A DNA stretch of 64,000 nucleotides from Fimbriimonadaceae bacterium (lineage in GTDB: Bacteria; Armatimonadota; Fimbriimonadia; Fimbriimonadales; Fimbriimonadaceae). Position 1 is the stretch's first letter; the number at the start of each line of letters is the position of its first letter. Under the pieces are notes generated by a model, which made no database searches, was not told the DNA's origin, and worked only from the letters and a program-made list of their open reading frames with translations. Both the position numbers and the translations under genes were made by a program. The stretch lies in NCBI GenBank assembly GCA_026129685.1, contig JAHCHO010000009.1, positions 62,001 through 126,000 on the forward strand, given 5' to 3'. Below are positions 1 to 8,879 of this stretch, in pieces.

Positions 1-576
1 GATCACCTTCAGGAACTTGGCGTTGGCCGTCTTGTTGCCGTCCTTGTCGAACTTGGGGGCCTGGAAGTGAATTTCGTAAGTGTTCCACTCGCCGGGCGCG
101 AGGTACTTCGGGTTCTTCGGCGGTTGCGCGCCATAGAGGGCGCCCATGTCGTTCGGAGCCGGGTTCGATTCCTTGCCCACCGAGTCGAACACCTGGATTT
201 CGTACTCGCCCATCACGTAGATGCCGCTGTTCGAGCCCTTCGGGACCATCACGTCCAACCGGATGACGCAGTCACCGAAGACCGCCTCGCTGACGATGTC
301 GCGGCTGGTGCCGTGCTCGACGATGTCGTTGATCAGGGCGCGGCCGCCCTCCTCGACGACCAGTTTGGCGGGGTTGGCGGGGTCGAGCGACGGGCGGCCG
401 ACGCGCCACTTGTCGGCGGGGCCCGAATCGGCTTTGGTCTTCCAACCGGTCAGGTCGCGGCCGTTGAAGACGCGAGTTCCTCGATCCTGGCCACGGTTCG
501 GGCGGTTCTGGTCGGTTTGCGCGGCGGCGAACGCGGCGAGCGCAACAAGGGCGACGAGGGTAGCGATCGGTTTCAT
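1..576 (-). CDS. DUF1080 / 3-keto-disaccharide hydrolase domain protein, secreted (partial, 3' end outside window)
   Basis: The reading frame begins at an ATG at 576 and is still open at base 1, so only the first 192 codons are present. An AGAGGT Shine-Dalgarno lies just upstream of the start. The N-terminus is a signal peptide (MKPIATLVALVALAAFAAA), so the product is exported. The body shows DUF1080 hallmarks: FNGRDLTGWK near residue 32, then VVEEGGRALIND and a jelly-roll segment with SNSGIYVMGEYEIQVFDS. Family members are lectin-like folds or hydrolases acting on 3-keto sugars and are common in Planctomycetes, Bacteroidetes and Armatimonadota. It diverges from the DUF4127 gene across 111 bases. 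The substrate cannot be told. Confidence 0.85.
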   Translation of the reverse strand, partial: MKPIATLVALVALAAFAAAQTDQNRPNRGQDRGTRVFNGRDLTGWKTKADSGPADKWRVGRPSLDPANPAKLVVEEGGRALINDIVEHGTSRDIVSEAVFGDCVIRLDVMVPKGSNSGIYVMGEYEIQVFDSVGKESNPAPNDMGALYGAQPPKNPKYLAPGEWNTYEIHFQAPKFDKDGNKTANAKFLKVI

Positions 577-687
577 AGGGCGACCTCTGCGCCGGTGCGC
601 CCGGCGTACAACGTCGCAGTTCGCCGGATGGGAGCCAAACCCCTTCTTCCGCCTCCTACGAGAGTCCAGTTCGCCGCCCCGAGTACA

Positions 688-2352
688 ATGACGTTCCGTT
701 TGCACCCGCAAGCCCAATCCCTGGATCGCCTGATTCGTCCGCTCGCATTGCTGGGCGCAGTGTTCGCCGCCTCGCTGACGCAGGCGTCGCGCATCATCCT
801 GGTGCCGCTCGACGACCGGCCGGCCTGCTCCCAGTTCGCCCAGATGATCGGGCGCATCGCGCAGATTCAGGTTCAAACGCCGCCGAAGGAGTACCTCGGC
901 CACTTTACGACGCCCGGCGAGCCGGAGCGCATCCTCACCTGGCTCGAGTTGCAGGACCTTAGCGACGTGTCGGCCCTTGTCGCGAGCGTGGACATGGTGT
1001 GCTACGGGGGTCTGATCGCCTCTCGCGTCGGCGACGTGAGCGAGCAGAAGGCGATCGAACGTCTCGACCGGTTGGCGGCGATCCGAAAGCGCTACCCCAA
1101 CCTCTGGGTCTTCGCCTTCGGCGCGACGATGCGCCTGGCCCCGACGGGGCTGAAGTCGAACCGGGCCTGGCGCGACGATCTGGCCCGCCTGATGGAGTTG
1201 GAGTCCATGAAGACGGACGCGGGCAAGCCCGCCGTCTCCAAAGAAATCATCGCCCTTCGCCAGCGAGTGCCCGCCGGGCCCCAGCAGGCGTATCGCGACA
1301 CCCGTGCCCGAAACCATAGCGTCCAGCGCCACGCGATCCACATGGCGGTCTCGGGAGCCTTCGACTACGTCGTGATGGGCCAGGACGACGCGCGGGAGCA
1401 CGGCCCTCACAATGCCGAAACGCGCGCGCTGGTAGCGATGACGAAGCGGCTCGGCGTCGACGCGAAGGTCTACTTCTTCGAAGGGGTGGACCAGCTTTCG
1501 AGCCTACTGATCAGCCGGGTGATCGTGCGGCGCTCCGGTTGGCTGCCCCACGCCCGCATCGTCTACTCCGACGAGCGGCTCAAGACGCAACTCGCCCCCT
1601 ACGAGGCGAAGCCGATCGAACTGAGCCTGCGAGATCAGTTGCTGGCCAGCGGGGCGAGGGTCGCCGGTCCGAACGAACCCTACGACTACACCCTTTTCGT
1701 CAACGTGCCGAAGGCGCGTCCGGAATCGTTCCGGGCGTTCCTCGAGGAGATGAAACACGAGATCGACGAGGGCTTGCCGGTGGGCGTCGCCGACATCGAC
1801 CTCCAGTACAACGGAGCGGGCCGGAAAGAGGTCGTGGACGCGTTGCGCGACGGCGGTCGTCTCAGCCGCATTCTGTCGTACGCGGGCTGGAACACCGCCG
1901 GCAACACGATGGGCACCGCCATCCCCGCGTCCAACGTGTATCTGCTGGCCCGTCGGCAGAACCGAAGTCCCCTGTTGCGCGAGATCGCCCAGAACGAGTT
2001 CCTTCTGCACCGGTTTGTGAACGACTTCGTGTACCACTCGTACACGCGCCCGATCGCCTACGCCCTGCTCGACACCGAGAGCGGACTCTTTCGAGAGCAG
2101 GCCGATCCGAGGACGTTGCAGGAACTCAACACGATCGTCCGCAATGACCTGAACAAGCGCCTCCTCGCCTATTACCGTGACTATTTCGCGGGAAAACGGT
2201 TCTTCGTCGGCACCGACGAGTACGAATATGCCGGACTCGAGGGCGTCAAGATCGAACTCCCGTGGCCGAGGGCTTACGAGGTCCGTCTCGAGTTTCGCCT
2301 CGTGACGAAGCCCGTTGCGGTCGCCGCGACGATCGCGAACGGCGGCGGCTAA
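688..2352 (+). CDS. DUF4127 family protein, exported
   Basis: The product is 554 residues from ATG 688. An open frame continues upstream to base 67 but reads antisense through the DUF1080 gene, so it is not used here. A hydrophobic segment at residues 15-33 looks like a signal peptide ending near QAS. The mature protein opens with RIILVPLDDRP, the hallmark of DUF4127, and has the second family motif WNTAGNTMGTAIP near residue 405. The biochemical role of DUF4127 is not established; family proteins are often annotated as secreted and occur near carbohydrate genes. A TACAAT hexamer overlaps the chosen ATG, so the true start could lie slightly downstream. The gene converges on the aldo/keto reductase across a hairpin. 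Confidence 0.85.
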   Translation: MTFRLHPQAQSLDRLIRPLALLGAVFAASLTQASRIILVPLDDRPACSQFAQMIGRIAQIQVQTPPKEYLGHFTTPGEPERILTWLELQDLSDVSALVASVDMVCYGGLIASRVGDVSEQKAIERLDRLAAIRKRYPNLWVFAFGATMRLAPTGLKSNRAWRDDLARLMELESMKTDAGKPAVSKEIIALRQRVPAGPQQAYRDTRARNHSVQRHAIHMAVSGAFDYVVMGQDDAREHGPHNAETRALVAMTKRLGVDAKVYFFEGVDQLSSLLISRVIVRRSGWLPHARIVYSDERLKTQLAPYEAKPIELSLRDQLLASGARVAGPNEPYDYTLFVNVPKARPESFRAFLEEMKHEIDEGLPVGVADIDLQYNGAGRKEVVDALRDGGRLSRILSYAGWNTAGNTMGTAIPASNVYLLARRQNRSPLLREIAQNEFLLHRFVNDFVYHSYTRPIAYALLDTESGLFREQADPRTLQELNTIVRNDLNKRLLAYYRDYFAGKRFFVGTDEYEYAGLEGVKIELPWPRAYEVRLEFRLVTKPVAVAATIANGGG

Positions 2353-2360
2353 GGGGACTG

Positions 2361-2384
2361 TGGGGAGACCTCGCGGCCTCCCCA
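2361..2384. terminator. Hairpin between convergent genes, probable bidirectional terminator
   Basis: TGGGGAG pairs with CTCCCCA, and an inner CC/GG pair closes around TCGC. The hairpin lies in the 43 bases between the stop codons of the DUF4127 gene and the aldo/keto reductase. There is no T tract, so termination strength is uncertain. Confidence 0.5.
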
Positions 2385-2395
2385 GCGTCGTTCAG

Positions 2396-3319
2396 TTACC
2401 AGGCGTAGTGTTCGGGGGCGGTTCGAAAGCCGGGAAAGATCGCGTCCAACTTCCCGTTCAACTCGTCCGTGATCCGCAAGTCCAGCGCGCCCAAGGCTCC
2501 GTCCAACTGCGCCATCGTGCGCGGACCAATGATCGGCGCGGTGACGTAGGGTTTGCTCAGGCACCAGGCGAGGGCGACATTGGCAGGCTGTTGGCCGACC
2601 TCGTCGCACAGGTCCTCGAACGCTTGGAGTTGGGCGCTCTGCTTCTCGAGGATGCTCGTCGTCCAATGGCTCCAACGACGCGCACCCTCCTGCTTCTTCA
2701 TCACGCCGCCGAGCGCGCCGCCACCGAGGGGAGACCACGGGATAATGCCCACCCCGTAGGCCAGGCACGCCGGAGCGACCTCCATCTCGATCTCACGCTG
2801 GAGCAACGAGTACTTGGACTGCTCGCTCACGAGTCCGAACAGCCCGCGTTGCCGAGCGGTCTCGTTGGCCTGGACGATGTTCCAGGCGGCGTGGTTCGAA
2901 CTGCCAAAGTAGAGCACCTTGCCCTGGTACCGGAGCACCTCGAAAGCCTCCCAGATCTCGTCCCAGGGGGCGTCTCGGTAAACGTGGTGCATCTGGTAGA
3001 GGTCGATGTAGTCCGTTTTCATGCGACGGAGCGAGTCGTCGCACGCGCGGCGGATGTGGAGCGCGCTCAGGTTCCGGGTGTTCGGCCAGTTCTCCAACTC
3101 GTCTTTGCCCATCGGGTTGTAGCACTTGGTGGCGAGAACCACCCGCTCCCGGCGCTTCCCGCCCTGGGCGAACCAATCGCCGAGGAGTTTCTCGGTGATG
3201 CCCTCTCCCACTTTCCAGCCGTAGACGTCGGCGGTATCGAAGAAGTTGATGCCGAGCTCGAGGGCACGGTCCATAATCGCGAACGAGTCGGCTTGGTTCG
3301 TGTCGACGCCGAAATTCAT
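2396..3319 (-). CDS. Aldo/keto reductase (N-terminus disrupted or mis-framed)
   Basis: The first available start codon is ATG 3319, giving 307 residues. It encodes an NADPH-dependent (alpha/beta)8 oxidoreductase: NFFDTADVYG (catalytic Asp/Tyr region), LATKCYNPMGKD (Lys), YIDLYQMHH (His) and the cofactor end IIGPRTMAQLD. It is close to the YhdN/potassium-channel-beta-like AKR group. The oddity is that the same frame upstream of the ATG still encodes the conserved family N-terminus, EYTRLGRSG followed by LSVSRLCLGT. No ATG, GTG or TTG is in frame before a stop. Removing one G from the GGG at 3376-3378 would fuse this to TTG 3384-3386 and give MEQEYTRLGRSG. An indel or a sequence error is likely. 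Confidence 0.85.
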   Translation of the reverse strand: MNFGVDTNQADSFAIMDRALELGINFFDTADVYGWKVGEGITEKLLGDWFAQGGKRRERVVLATKCYNPMGKDELENWPNTRNLSALHIRRACDDSLRRMKTDYIDLYQMHHVYRDAPWDEIWEAFEVLRYQGKVLYFGSSNHAAWNIVQANETARQRGLFGLVSEQSKYSLLQREIEMEVAPACLAYGVGIIPWSPLGGGALGGVMKKQEGARRWSHWTTSILEKQSAQLQAFEDLCDEVGQQPANVALAWCLSKPYVTAPIIGPRTMAQLDGALGALDLRITDELNGKLDAIFPGFRTAPEHYAW

Positions 3320-3542
3320 TGTTCCGAGGCAAAGGCGACTGACGCTAAGCCCGGATCGGCCGAGGCGGGTGTACTCCCTGCTCCAAGGTTCGCACGTTCA
3401 GGGTTGCCGTCCCCGTCATTGGGGCAAAGGTCCCTGAAAAAGGGGCCCTGAATCGGACAGCTCTGCTGTATTCTCTCGGGACCCGGTGCTAGTGACCCGC
3501 ATCACGGTTCGTCGAGCCCGGTTGCCTTACCCTGGGTTCGCC

Positions 3543-6500
3543 ATGAGACTCCTGTTCACTCGCATGCTCGCGGTCTTGCTGACGATGGCGGTCGGAGCCG
3601 TCGCGCTGGCGGCCACCTTCTACGTATCCCCCGTCGGCGACGACCTCCGGGACGGACGTTCCTGGGGAAGCGCGAAGCGGACGATCGCGGCGGCGATGTC
3701 GGTCGCGGCCCGGGGTGACAACGTGTTCGTTCGGTTCGGGACGTACCACGAGAGCTTCACACTCCCGGCGGCCGTCCGGCTCTACGGTTCGTTTCGGGGT
3801 GACGAGTCCACCGTGGGCCAACGTAATCGCGAGGCCTATCCGACCTTCCTGGACGGAACGGGATTCTCAACGGTCGTGACCCTGGCCGGCGGCTCGACCT
3901 TCGAGACCGTCTTCGATGGCTTCACGATCGTCCAGGGAGAACGCGGGCTCACGAGCTCCGCGACGAACGTGACGGTACGCGCCTGCACCTTCCAAAGATG
4001 CGGAACCGGGCTGGGACACTCGGCGGGAAGCACTTCGATCCGAGTCTACAGTTGCCGTTTCCTCGGTTGCGGAATCGGGGCCACCGTATCCGGCAACGGC
4101 TCCGTCCGGGTCGAGTCCTGCCTTTTCGCCGACGGAGGGGTCGGGCTCTCGGTTGATTGGGACGGGACGGTGCCAGCCATCAACTGCACGTTTGTGGGGC
4201 ACCTGCGAGCTCCGTTCGACGGCGACTTCTCGAGCGTCCAACTCGACAACTGCATCGTGGCCTACAACGTTTTCTGCGAGGGCGACTACCAGGGGTTCGG
4301 CAAACTTGGGATTGCGGCGCGCAATACCTGCTACTTCGGCAACATCAGCGGCACTCCCCCGGTGGGCGTCAGCACGGTCGATCCTCTGTTCGCCGATCCT
4401 ATGCAACGCAACTGGCACCTGCAACCATCCAGCCCTTTGCGCGATATTGGCGACGTAACGTATGTGACCGCCGGGGTCACCGACAGCGATGGCCAGGTTA
4501 GGGTCACGAACGGTGGCGTCGACCTGGGGAGCGACGAAAGCTACGGGGAAGTTTGGCCCAAGCGCCAGACGAGGCGGTATTATGTATCTACGAGCGGCAG
4601 CGACACGCGCTCGGGCGCGTCGTGGGCCGACGCGCGGCGATCTATCGCGACCACCGCGGCTCTGACGCAACCTGGGGACGAGATTTGGGTTAAGGGTGGC
4701 AACTACGCGGAGAGCATTGCGGTCCCTTCTGGCGTTTCCTTGCACGGCGGATTCGCAGGAACCGAATCCGGACTGTCGCAACGGCATCCGTACTTGACAC
4801 CAACAATTCTGGACGGTTCCGGGCGCGCTGCCGTCGTCTCGCTTCAGGGCGGAACGGTATTCGCTATGACACTTAGCGGCTTTCGAATCTCGCAGGGAGC
4901 GACGTTTGGCGTGGCGGGATCGTGTGCCGATATCACGATGGAGAACGTATGGGTCACGGGCGCATCAACGGGTGCTTTCTTCATTGACTACCCTCGCGGC
5001 AGAAACCGAATTGCCTCGTGCCGCTTCGAGCTGTGCGGATGGGGCCTTCAGCTAGGGTCGGGCTTGGCCAATAACGCGGCGCCCGCCCTCATCGAGTCGT
5101 GCCTCTTTCGCGGAAATAGCCTTGCGTTGCGTCACGAAGCAAACGGAAGCTCGCACATCGTGCACTGCACGTTCGTCGAGAACACGTCCGCAGTGTTCTA
5201 CGGATGGTTCAGCACGGCGACCATGGATGCGAGCGTGATCGCCTACAACGCCAGCATCTTGGTCACAGGATCGGGCACCGGCCTTGCCTACAGGAACTGC
5301 TGCTTCTACGACAACCTCCTCGGCAGTCCGCCCGTCGGAGACGGGAACTTCGTCGCCGACCCGCTGTTCGTGGACCCGTTCGCGGGCGACTATCACCTCG
5401 GGATCGGAAGCCCATGCATCGATATCGGCGATCCGGCGGCGGTCACGACGGCCTACGATATGGACGGCGACCCGAGAGTGCTCCCCTACGGGACGGGACG
5501 TCCGGACCTCGGCGCCGACGAGTACCCCAATTACACCGGGAACCAGCCGCCGGTGCTCGATGCGATTCCCGACAAGCAGGGAGTGCAAGGGCTGACGCTG
5601 ACCTTCACGGCCACGGGTCGCGACCCGGAGGGACAGCCGCTGTCGTTCTCGCTCCGAGACGCTCCCGCCGGCGCAACCATCCACGGGACGACGGGCGTGT
5701 TCACGTGGACTCCGGCTTTCGAGGGTGTCTACGAGTTCAGAGTGCGCGTCACCGACTCGGGCAGCCCACCCCTCACCGACGAGAAGACGGTGCGCATCAT
5801 CGTGGTCAAGCCCTCTATCGAGAGCTTCTCGATCGCGCCCAACCCGGCAACGGGCGGCGCGAACGTCCAAGGCGCGTTCCGGCTGACCGCCGCCGCCCCC
5901 GACGGCGGCTTCCTGATCGCTCTAGGGAGCACCTTTCCGGCGCTCGCCGGAGTCCCGAACACGGTCACGGTTCCGGCAGGACAGCGTGAGGCAACTTTCC
6001 CCGTCATCGTCGCCGGCGTTACCGCCGCGACCGAGGTGGAGATCGTCGCCCAAACACCGGTCCAAACCGAGCGACGGACGCTGCAGATCGTGCCCTCGGC
6101 TCTCCAGTCTTTCTCGATCAGTCCCCATCCGCAGGAGGGGGGCCTGAGCACGACGGGCTTCATCCAACTCACCGGTCCGGCCGGGGCGGGGGGCGCCACG
6201 TTCACGGTGACTTCGGCCAGCCCTGCGCTCGTCCAGGTCCCTAGTTCCGTAACCGTCAACGCGCAGGATTCGAGCGTGCCCTTCACGATCACGACGACGC
6301 AGGTGACGATCAACACGACGGTCCGCGTAACCGTGGCGCGCGGTACCGAGACCTTGGGCTTCGATCTCACCCTCCTGCCGCCCGCCATTCGCCTGAGCCT
6401 GCCTTCCAACGTGGGTCCGGGCAGCATCTCGACCGGAACCGTCACCGTCAACGCTCGAAACAACTCCCAGACGGTCAACCTATCGAGCGGGAACGCGGCG

Positions 6501-7109
6501 ATCGCCTCGGTGAGTCCGACGAGCGTGACGATCCCTGCCGGGCAGACGAGCGCCTCCTTCACCATCACCGCCGGCAATCCCGCCTCGGCGACGTCGGTCA
6601 CGATCACCGCCACCTCGGGGAGTTCACAGACGAGCGGGACGGTGACCGTGGCACCGGGCAAAATCGTACGGGGATCGTTCAGCACGAACGGACGCGCCTC
6701 GCTTGCCGGCGAGCCCATCACCGTGGTCGTCCGAAACGTGGGTTCCGGGACCAACCTCCGCTCGTACGACGTTGTGGTAAAGGCGGACGGCACGTACGAG
6801 TTCTCGACCGACCTGGCCGCTGGAAGCTACGACCTGTACGCCAAACACCGGTCCACCTTGCGGAAGAAGTTGGCGAACGCCACCCTCGGCGCCTCCGGGC
6901 TCAACGGCGCCTCGTTCGCGCTCGTGAACGGCGACGTCAACGGCGACAACTCGATCAACGTGGCCGACTTCCTCGCGTTTCGCGCCGCCTTCGGCGCGAG
7001 TCCCGCCTCGAACAACTGGAACCCCAACGCCGACCTCAACGGTGACCGCTCGGTGAGCGTCTCGGACTTCCTGATCCTCCGAGCCGGGTTTGGGAAGAGC
7101 GGCGACTGA
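3543..7109 (+). CDS. Large secreted right-handed beta-helix protein with Ig-like and dockerin-like domains
   Basis: 1,188 residues from ATG 3543, chosen because it begins a signal peptide (MRLLFTRMLAVLLTMAVGAV) ending near ALAA. Two DUF1565/parallel beta-helix modules follow, at about 22-330 and 343-660; each opens with a similar phrase (FYVSPVGDD..DGRSWGSAKRTI; YYVSTSGSDTRSGASWADA). Residues 663-756 form a putative Ig (He_PIG-like) domain with NQPPVLDAIPD and FTWTPAFEGVYEFRVRV. Three Ser/Thr/Val-rich repeats follow (SFSIAPNPATGG, SFSISPHPQEGG), then a carboxypeptidase-regulatory-like beta sandwich (1,040-1,130) and a C-terminal dockerin-like pair of Asp/Asn loops (GDVNGDNSINVADFL; ADLNGDRSVSVSDFLILR). 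It is probably a surface or extracellular carbohydrate-binding protein. A strong hairpin follows. Confidence 0.85.
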   Translation: MRLLFTRMLAVLLTMAVGAVALAATFYVSPVGDDLRDGRSWGSAKRTIAAAMSVAARGDNVFVRFGTYHESFTLPAAVRLYGSFRGDESTVGQRNREAYPTFLDGTGFSTVVTLAGGSTFETVFDGFTIVQGERGLTSSATNVTVRACTFQRCGTGLGHSAGSTSIRVYSCRFLGCGIGATVSGNGSVRVESCLFADGGVGLSVDWDGTVPAINCTFVGHLRAPFDGDFSSVQLDNCIVAYNVFCEGDYQGFGKLGIAARNTCYFGNISGTPPVGVSTVDPLFADPMQRNWHLQPSSPLRDIGDVTYVTAGVTDSDGQVRVTNGGVDLGSDESYGEVWPKRQTRRYYVSTSGSDTRSGASWADARRSIATTAALTQPGDEIWVKGGNYAESIAVPSGVSLHGGFAGTESGLSQRHPYLTPTILDGSGRAAVVSLQGGTVFAMTLSGFRISQGATFGVAGSCADITMENVWVTGASTGAFFIDYPRGRNRIASCRFELCGWGLQLGSGLANNAAPALIESCLFRGNSLALRHEANGSSHIVHCTFVENTSAVFYGWFSTATMDASVIAYNASILVTGSGTGLAYRNCCFYDNLLGSPPVGDGNFVADPLFVDPFAGDYHLGIGSPCIDIGDPAAVTTAYDMDGDPRVLPYGTGRPDLGADEYPNYTGNQPPVLDAIPDKQGVQGLTLTFTATGRDPEGQPLSFSLRDAPAGATIHGTTGVFTWTPAFEGVYEFRVRVTDSGSPPLTDEKTVRIIVVKPSIESFSIAPNPATGGANVQGAFRLTAAAPDGGFLIALGSTFPALAGVPNTVTVPAGQREATFPVIVAGVTAATEVEIVAQTPVQTERRTLQIVPSALQSFSISPHPQEGGLSTTGFIQLTGPAGAGGATFTVTSASPALVQVPSSVTVNAQDSSVPFTITTTQVTINTTVRVTVARGTETLGFDLTLLPPAIRLSLPSNVGPGSISTGTVTVNARNNSQTVNLSSGNAAIASVSPTSVTIPAGQTSASFTITAGNPASATSVTITATSGSSQTSGTVTVAPGKIVRGSFSTNGRASLAGEPITVVVRNVGSGTNLRSYDVVVKADGTYEFSTDLAAGSYDLYAKHRSTLRKKLANATLGASGLNGASFALVNGDVNGDNSINVADFLAFRAAFGASPASNNWNPNADLNGDRSVSVSDFLILRAGFGKSGD

Positions 7110-7123
7110 CGGGTCGTGGGCCT

Positions 7124-7156
7124 TTGCGACCGGGACGCCCTGAGCCCCGGTCGCAA
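7124..7156 (+). terminator. Strong hairpin after the beta-helix gene
   Basis: TTGCGACCGGG pairs perfectly over 11 bp with CCCGGTCGCAA around an 11-base loop, starting 14 bases after the stop. No T run follows. Its right arm ends only six bases before the -10 element of the next gene. Confidence 0.6.
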
Positions 7157-7161
7157 CAGGC

Positions 7162-7167
7162 TATCGT
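7162..7167 (+). promoter_or_regulatory. -10-like element TATCGT of a probable leaderless promoter
   Basis: TATCGT ends six bases before ATG 7174, and no Shine-Dalgarno lies between. This matches the TANNNT-start spacing seen repeatedly in the window. No clear -35 is visible. Confidence 0.5.
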
Positions 7168-7173
7168 GCGGGC

Positions 7174-7941
7174 ATGGAACCGATTTCGATCGCTTCGTTC
7201 AGTTTTCACGGCGCCCTCGCGGCGGGCACGATCGACCTGTTCGGGTACCTCGAAGCGTGTCGCTATCGGTACCACCTCAACACCGCCGATATCTGGAACG
7301 GCCTGATGGACTCGACCGACGACGGCTACGTCGCGAAGGTGAAAGAGGGCCTTGAGTCGCGGGGCCTCGTCCTGGCGAACTACCACGCCGACGGCTGCCA
7401 CGTTTGGGACGACGATCCGAAGGTCCGCGCGACCAACCGCGACAAGTGCCTTCGAGAACTGGAGATCGCGACGCGCCTAGGAGCGAAGACCTTCCGGGTG
7501 GACACGGGCGGGACGGTCGCGAAGGCCACCGACGAACAGATGGCCGAACTGGTCGCGCGCTATGGCGAATACGTGAAGATCGGCAAGGACGCCGGGATGC
7601 GCGTCGGTCCCGAGAGCCACTGGGGCCTGTCCCTGATCTCGGACAACATGGCCGCCCTCGCCGAAGCGGTGAACTCCCCGTTCTACGGCTTTCTGTTGCA
7701 CCTCCACCACTGGGAGGACGGCGACGAACCGGGCGGCGACCGGAAGATGGCCAAGTACGCGATGCACACCCACGTGGACTACCGCGTGACGACGGAGTGT
7801 CTGGAGCCCGCGATGAAGACGCTGAAGGACGCGGGCTACGCGGGTTGTTGGGGCGTCGAGCATCACACGGGCAAGCACGAATACGAGAACGTGGCGTTCC
7901 AGTTGGCGTGCGTGCGCCGGGTCCTCGCCGGCTGGCGCTAG
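7174..7941 (+). CDS. Sugar phosphate isomerase/epimerase (AP endonuclease 2-like TIM barrel)
   Basis: The 255-residue product has the xylose-isomerase-like TIM-barrel pattern: ISIASFSF at strand 1, NYHADGCHVWD near residue 70, LGAKTFRVDTGG near 106, VGPESHWG near 147 and WGVEHHTGKHEYEN near the end. The conserved His, Glu and Asp residues are those that bind a divalent metal in this superfamily. Reaction and substrate are not predictable. Translation probably starts on a leaderless transcript. The stop overlaps the convergent hypA stop: both TAG codons share CTAG at 7938-7941. Confidence 0.85.
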   Translation: MEPISIASFSFHGALAAGTIDLFGYLEACRYRYHLNTADIWNGLMDSTDDGYVAKVKEGLESRGLVLANYHADGCHVWDDDPKVRATNRDKCLRELEIATRLGAKTFRVDTGGTVAKATDEQMAELVARYGEYVKIGKDAGMRVGPESHWGLSLISDNMAALAEAVNSPFYGFLLHLHHWEDGDEPGGDRKMAKYAMHTHVDYRVTTECLEPAMKTLKDAGYAGCWGVEHHTGKHEYENVAFQLACVRRVLAGWR

Positions 7942-8282
7942 GATTCGATCTCGATATCCACGAGATTGAGTTCGCGTCCCTGCAGGACGTTCCAGGAGGC
8001 GGTGCCGCAGACCGGGCACAGGAACACGGGTCCCTCCGGCTCGAAGTCCGGGCACCCGTTGGCGCACGCGCACCGAACCGGCACCTCCTCCCACTCGAAC
8101 ACCGCGCCCTCGGCGAGGGTCTCGCGGGTCACGACGTCGAAGGCGAACTCCAAGGCCTCCGGCACGACCCCCGCCATCGCCCCGATCCGGAGGCGCATGC
8201 GCGTGATCCTGCTCGCTCCCTCTCGCTCGGCGGCGTCGAGCGCCATCTCGAGCGCCTGGTTCATGATGCCGACCTCGTGCAT
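7938..8282 (-). CDS. hypA: Hydrogenase nickel incorporation protein HypA
   Basis: The start was set at ATG 8282 because the product begins MHEVGIM, the invariant HypA N-terminus whose His2 binds nickel. The product is 114 residues, normal for HypA. A zinc site follows: CACANGC near residue 74, then CPVCG near residue 96. The C-terminal LNLVDIEIE matches the family ending. HypA delivers nickel to [NiFe] hydrogenase, or to urease in some bacteria. No hydrogenase, hypB-F or urease gene is in the window, so the target is unknown. The leader is pyrimidine-rich on the coding strand and has no Shine-Dalgarno. It lies 88 bases downstream of the thioredoxin-like gene. Confidence 0.9.
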   Translation of the reverse strand: MHEVGIMNQALEMALDAAEREGASRITRMRLRIGAMAGVVPEALEFAFDVVTRETLAEGAVFEWEEVPVRCACANGCPDFEPEGPVFLCPVCGTASWNVLQGRELNLVDIEIES

Positions 8283-8304
8283 GGGGAGGGATGATGGCAG
8301 GGGT

Positions 8305-8360
8305 GAGAGGGAGAGAGAAGGGCGCCGAGACTCGCCTTCCTTTTTCCCCCTTCCTCTCTC
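8305..8360. repeat. Polypurine/polypyrimidine inverted repeat between thioredoxin-like gene and hypA
   Basis: A G/A-only run at 8305-8322 is followed, around a short GGCG/CGCC-closed turn, by a C/T-only run at 8335-8360. The arms can fold imperfectly onto each other. In the hypA leader this would form a long hairpin, and as DNA it is a candidate for non-B structure. It may act as a terminator of the upstream operon. Confidence 0.4.
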
Positions 8361-8370
8361 GTACAGCGGG

Positions 8371-8823
8371 CTACGCCTTCTTGACGACCGTTTCGGCCTT
8401 CTTGATCCAGACGGACGGTCCGCCCGCCTCATAGCCCAGCCGTCCGATCTCCTTGCCGCCGGAGTTCAGGACAAGAACCGTCGGGAAACCTTGGATCTTG
8501 TACTTTTCGGCGAGGGCCTCGTTGGTCTTCTTGACCGCCTCCGGCTGCTTCTTCTTCATCGGAAAATCGAGCGCGAGGAGAACGACGTTCGACTTGGCCC
8601 ACTGGCCGAACTCCGGCTTCGCGAACACCTCGTTGTGGAGCTTGATGCACCAAGAACACCAGTCGCTGCCCGTGAAGTCGGCAAGAATCGGCTTGCCCGT
8701 CTTCTTCGACTCCGCCATGGCGGTGTCGAGCGAGGTGTGCCACTTCAGCTCGCCCGCGAGGGCGCCGGTCGCAAGGGCAAGGACGAAGGCGGCGAGGCCG
8801 AGTTTCGTGAAAGACTTCTGCAT
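8371..8823 (-). CDS. Periplasmic thioredoxin-fold protein
   Basis: 150 residues. A signal peptide spans residues 1-23 (LGLAAFVLALATGALAG). The redox motif WCSWC sits in DFTGSDWCSWCIKLHNEVF near residue 55, where thioredoxins have WCGPC. The cis-proline segment is IQGFPTVLVLN near residue 114, followed by GYEAGG. It is probably an envelope thiol-disulfide reductase or isomerase of the thioredoxin_7/DsbD-gamma type. It lies 56 bases after a secreted coiled-coil protein, in the same direction as the rest of a minus-strand run. The partner is unknown. Confidence 0.85.
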   Translation of the reverse strand: MQKSFTKLGLAAFVLALATGALAGELKWHTSLDTAMAESKKTGKPILADFTGSDWCSWCIKLHNEVFAKPEFGQWAKSNVVLLALDFPMKKKQPEAVKKTNEALAEKYKIQGFPTVLVLNSGGKEIGRLGYEAGGPSVWIKKAETVVKKA

Positions 8824-8879
8824 GGTTGACTATCCGTAAGGCGTTTCGAGGTCGTGGGGTTCCCGGGTGGGACTTGCGG

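Noticed and set aside
67-687. Upstream part of the open frame that includes the DUF4127 gene.
   Set aside because: It is antisense to the DUF1080 gene, which has a signal peptide and a Shine-Dalgarno.
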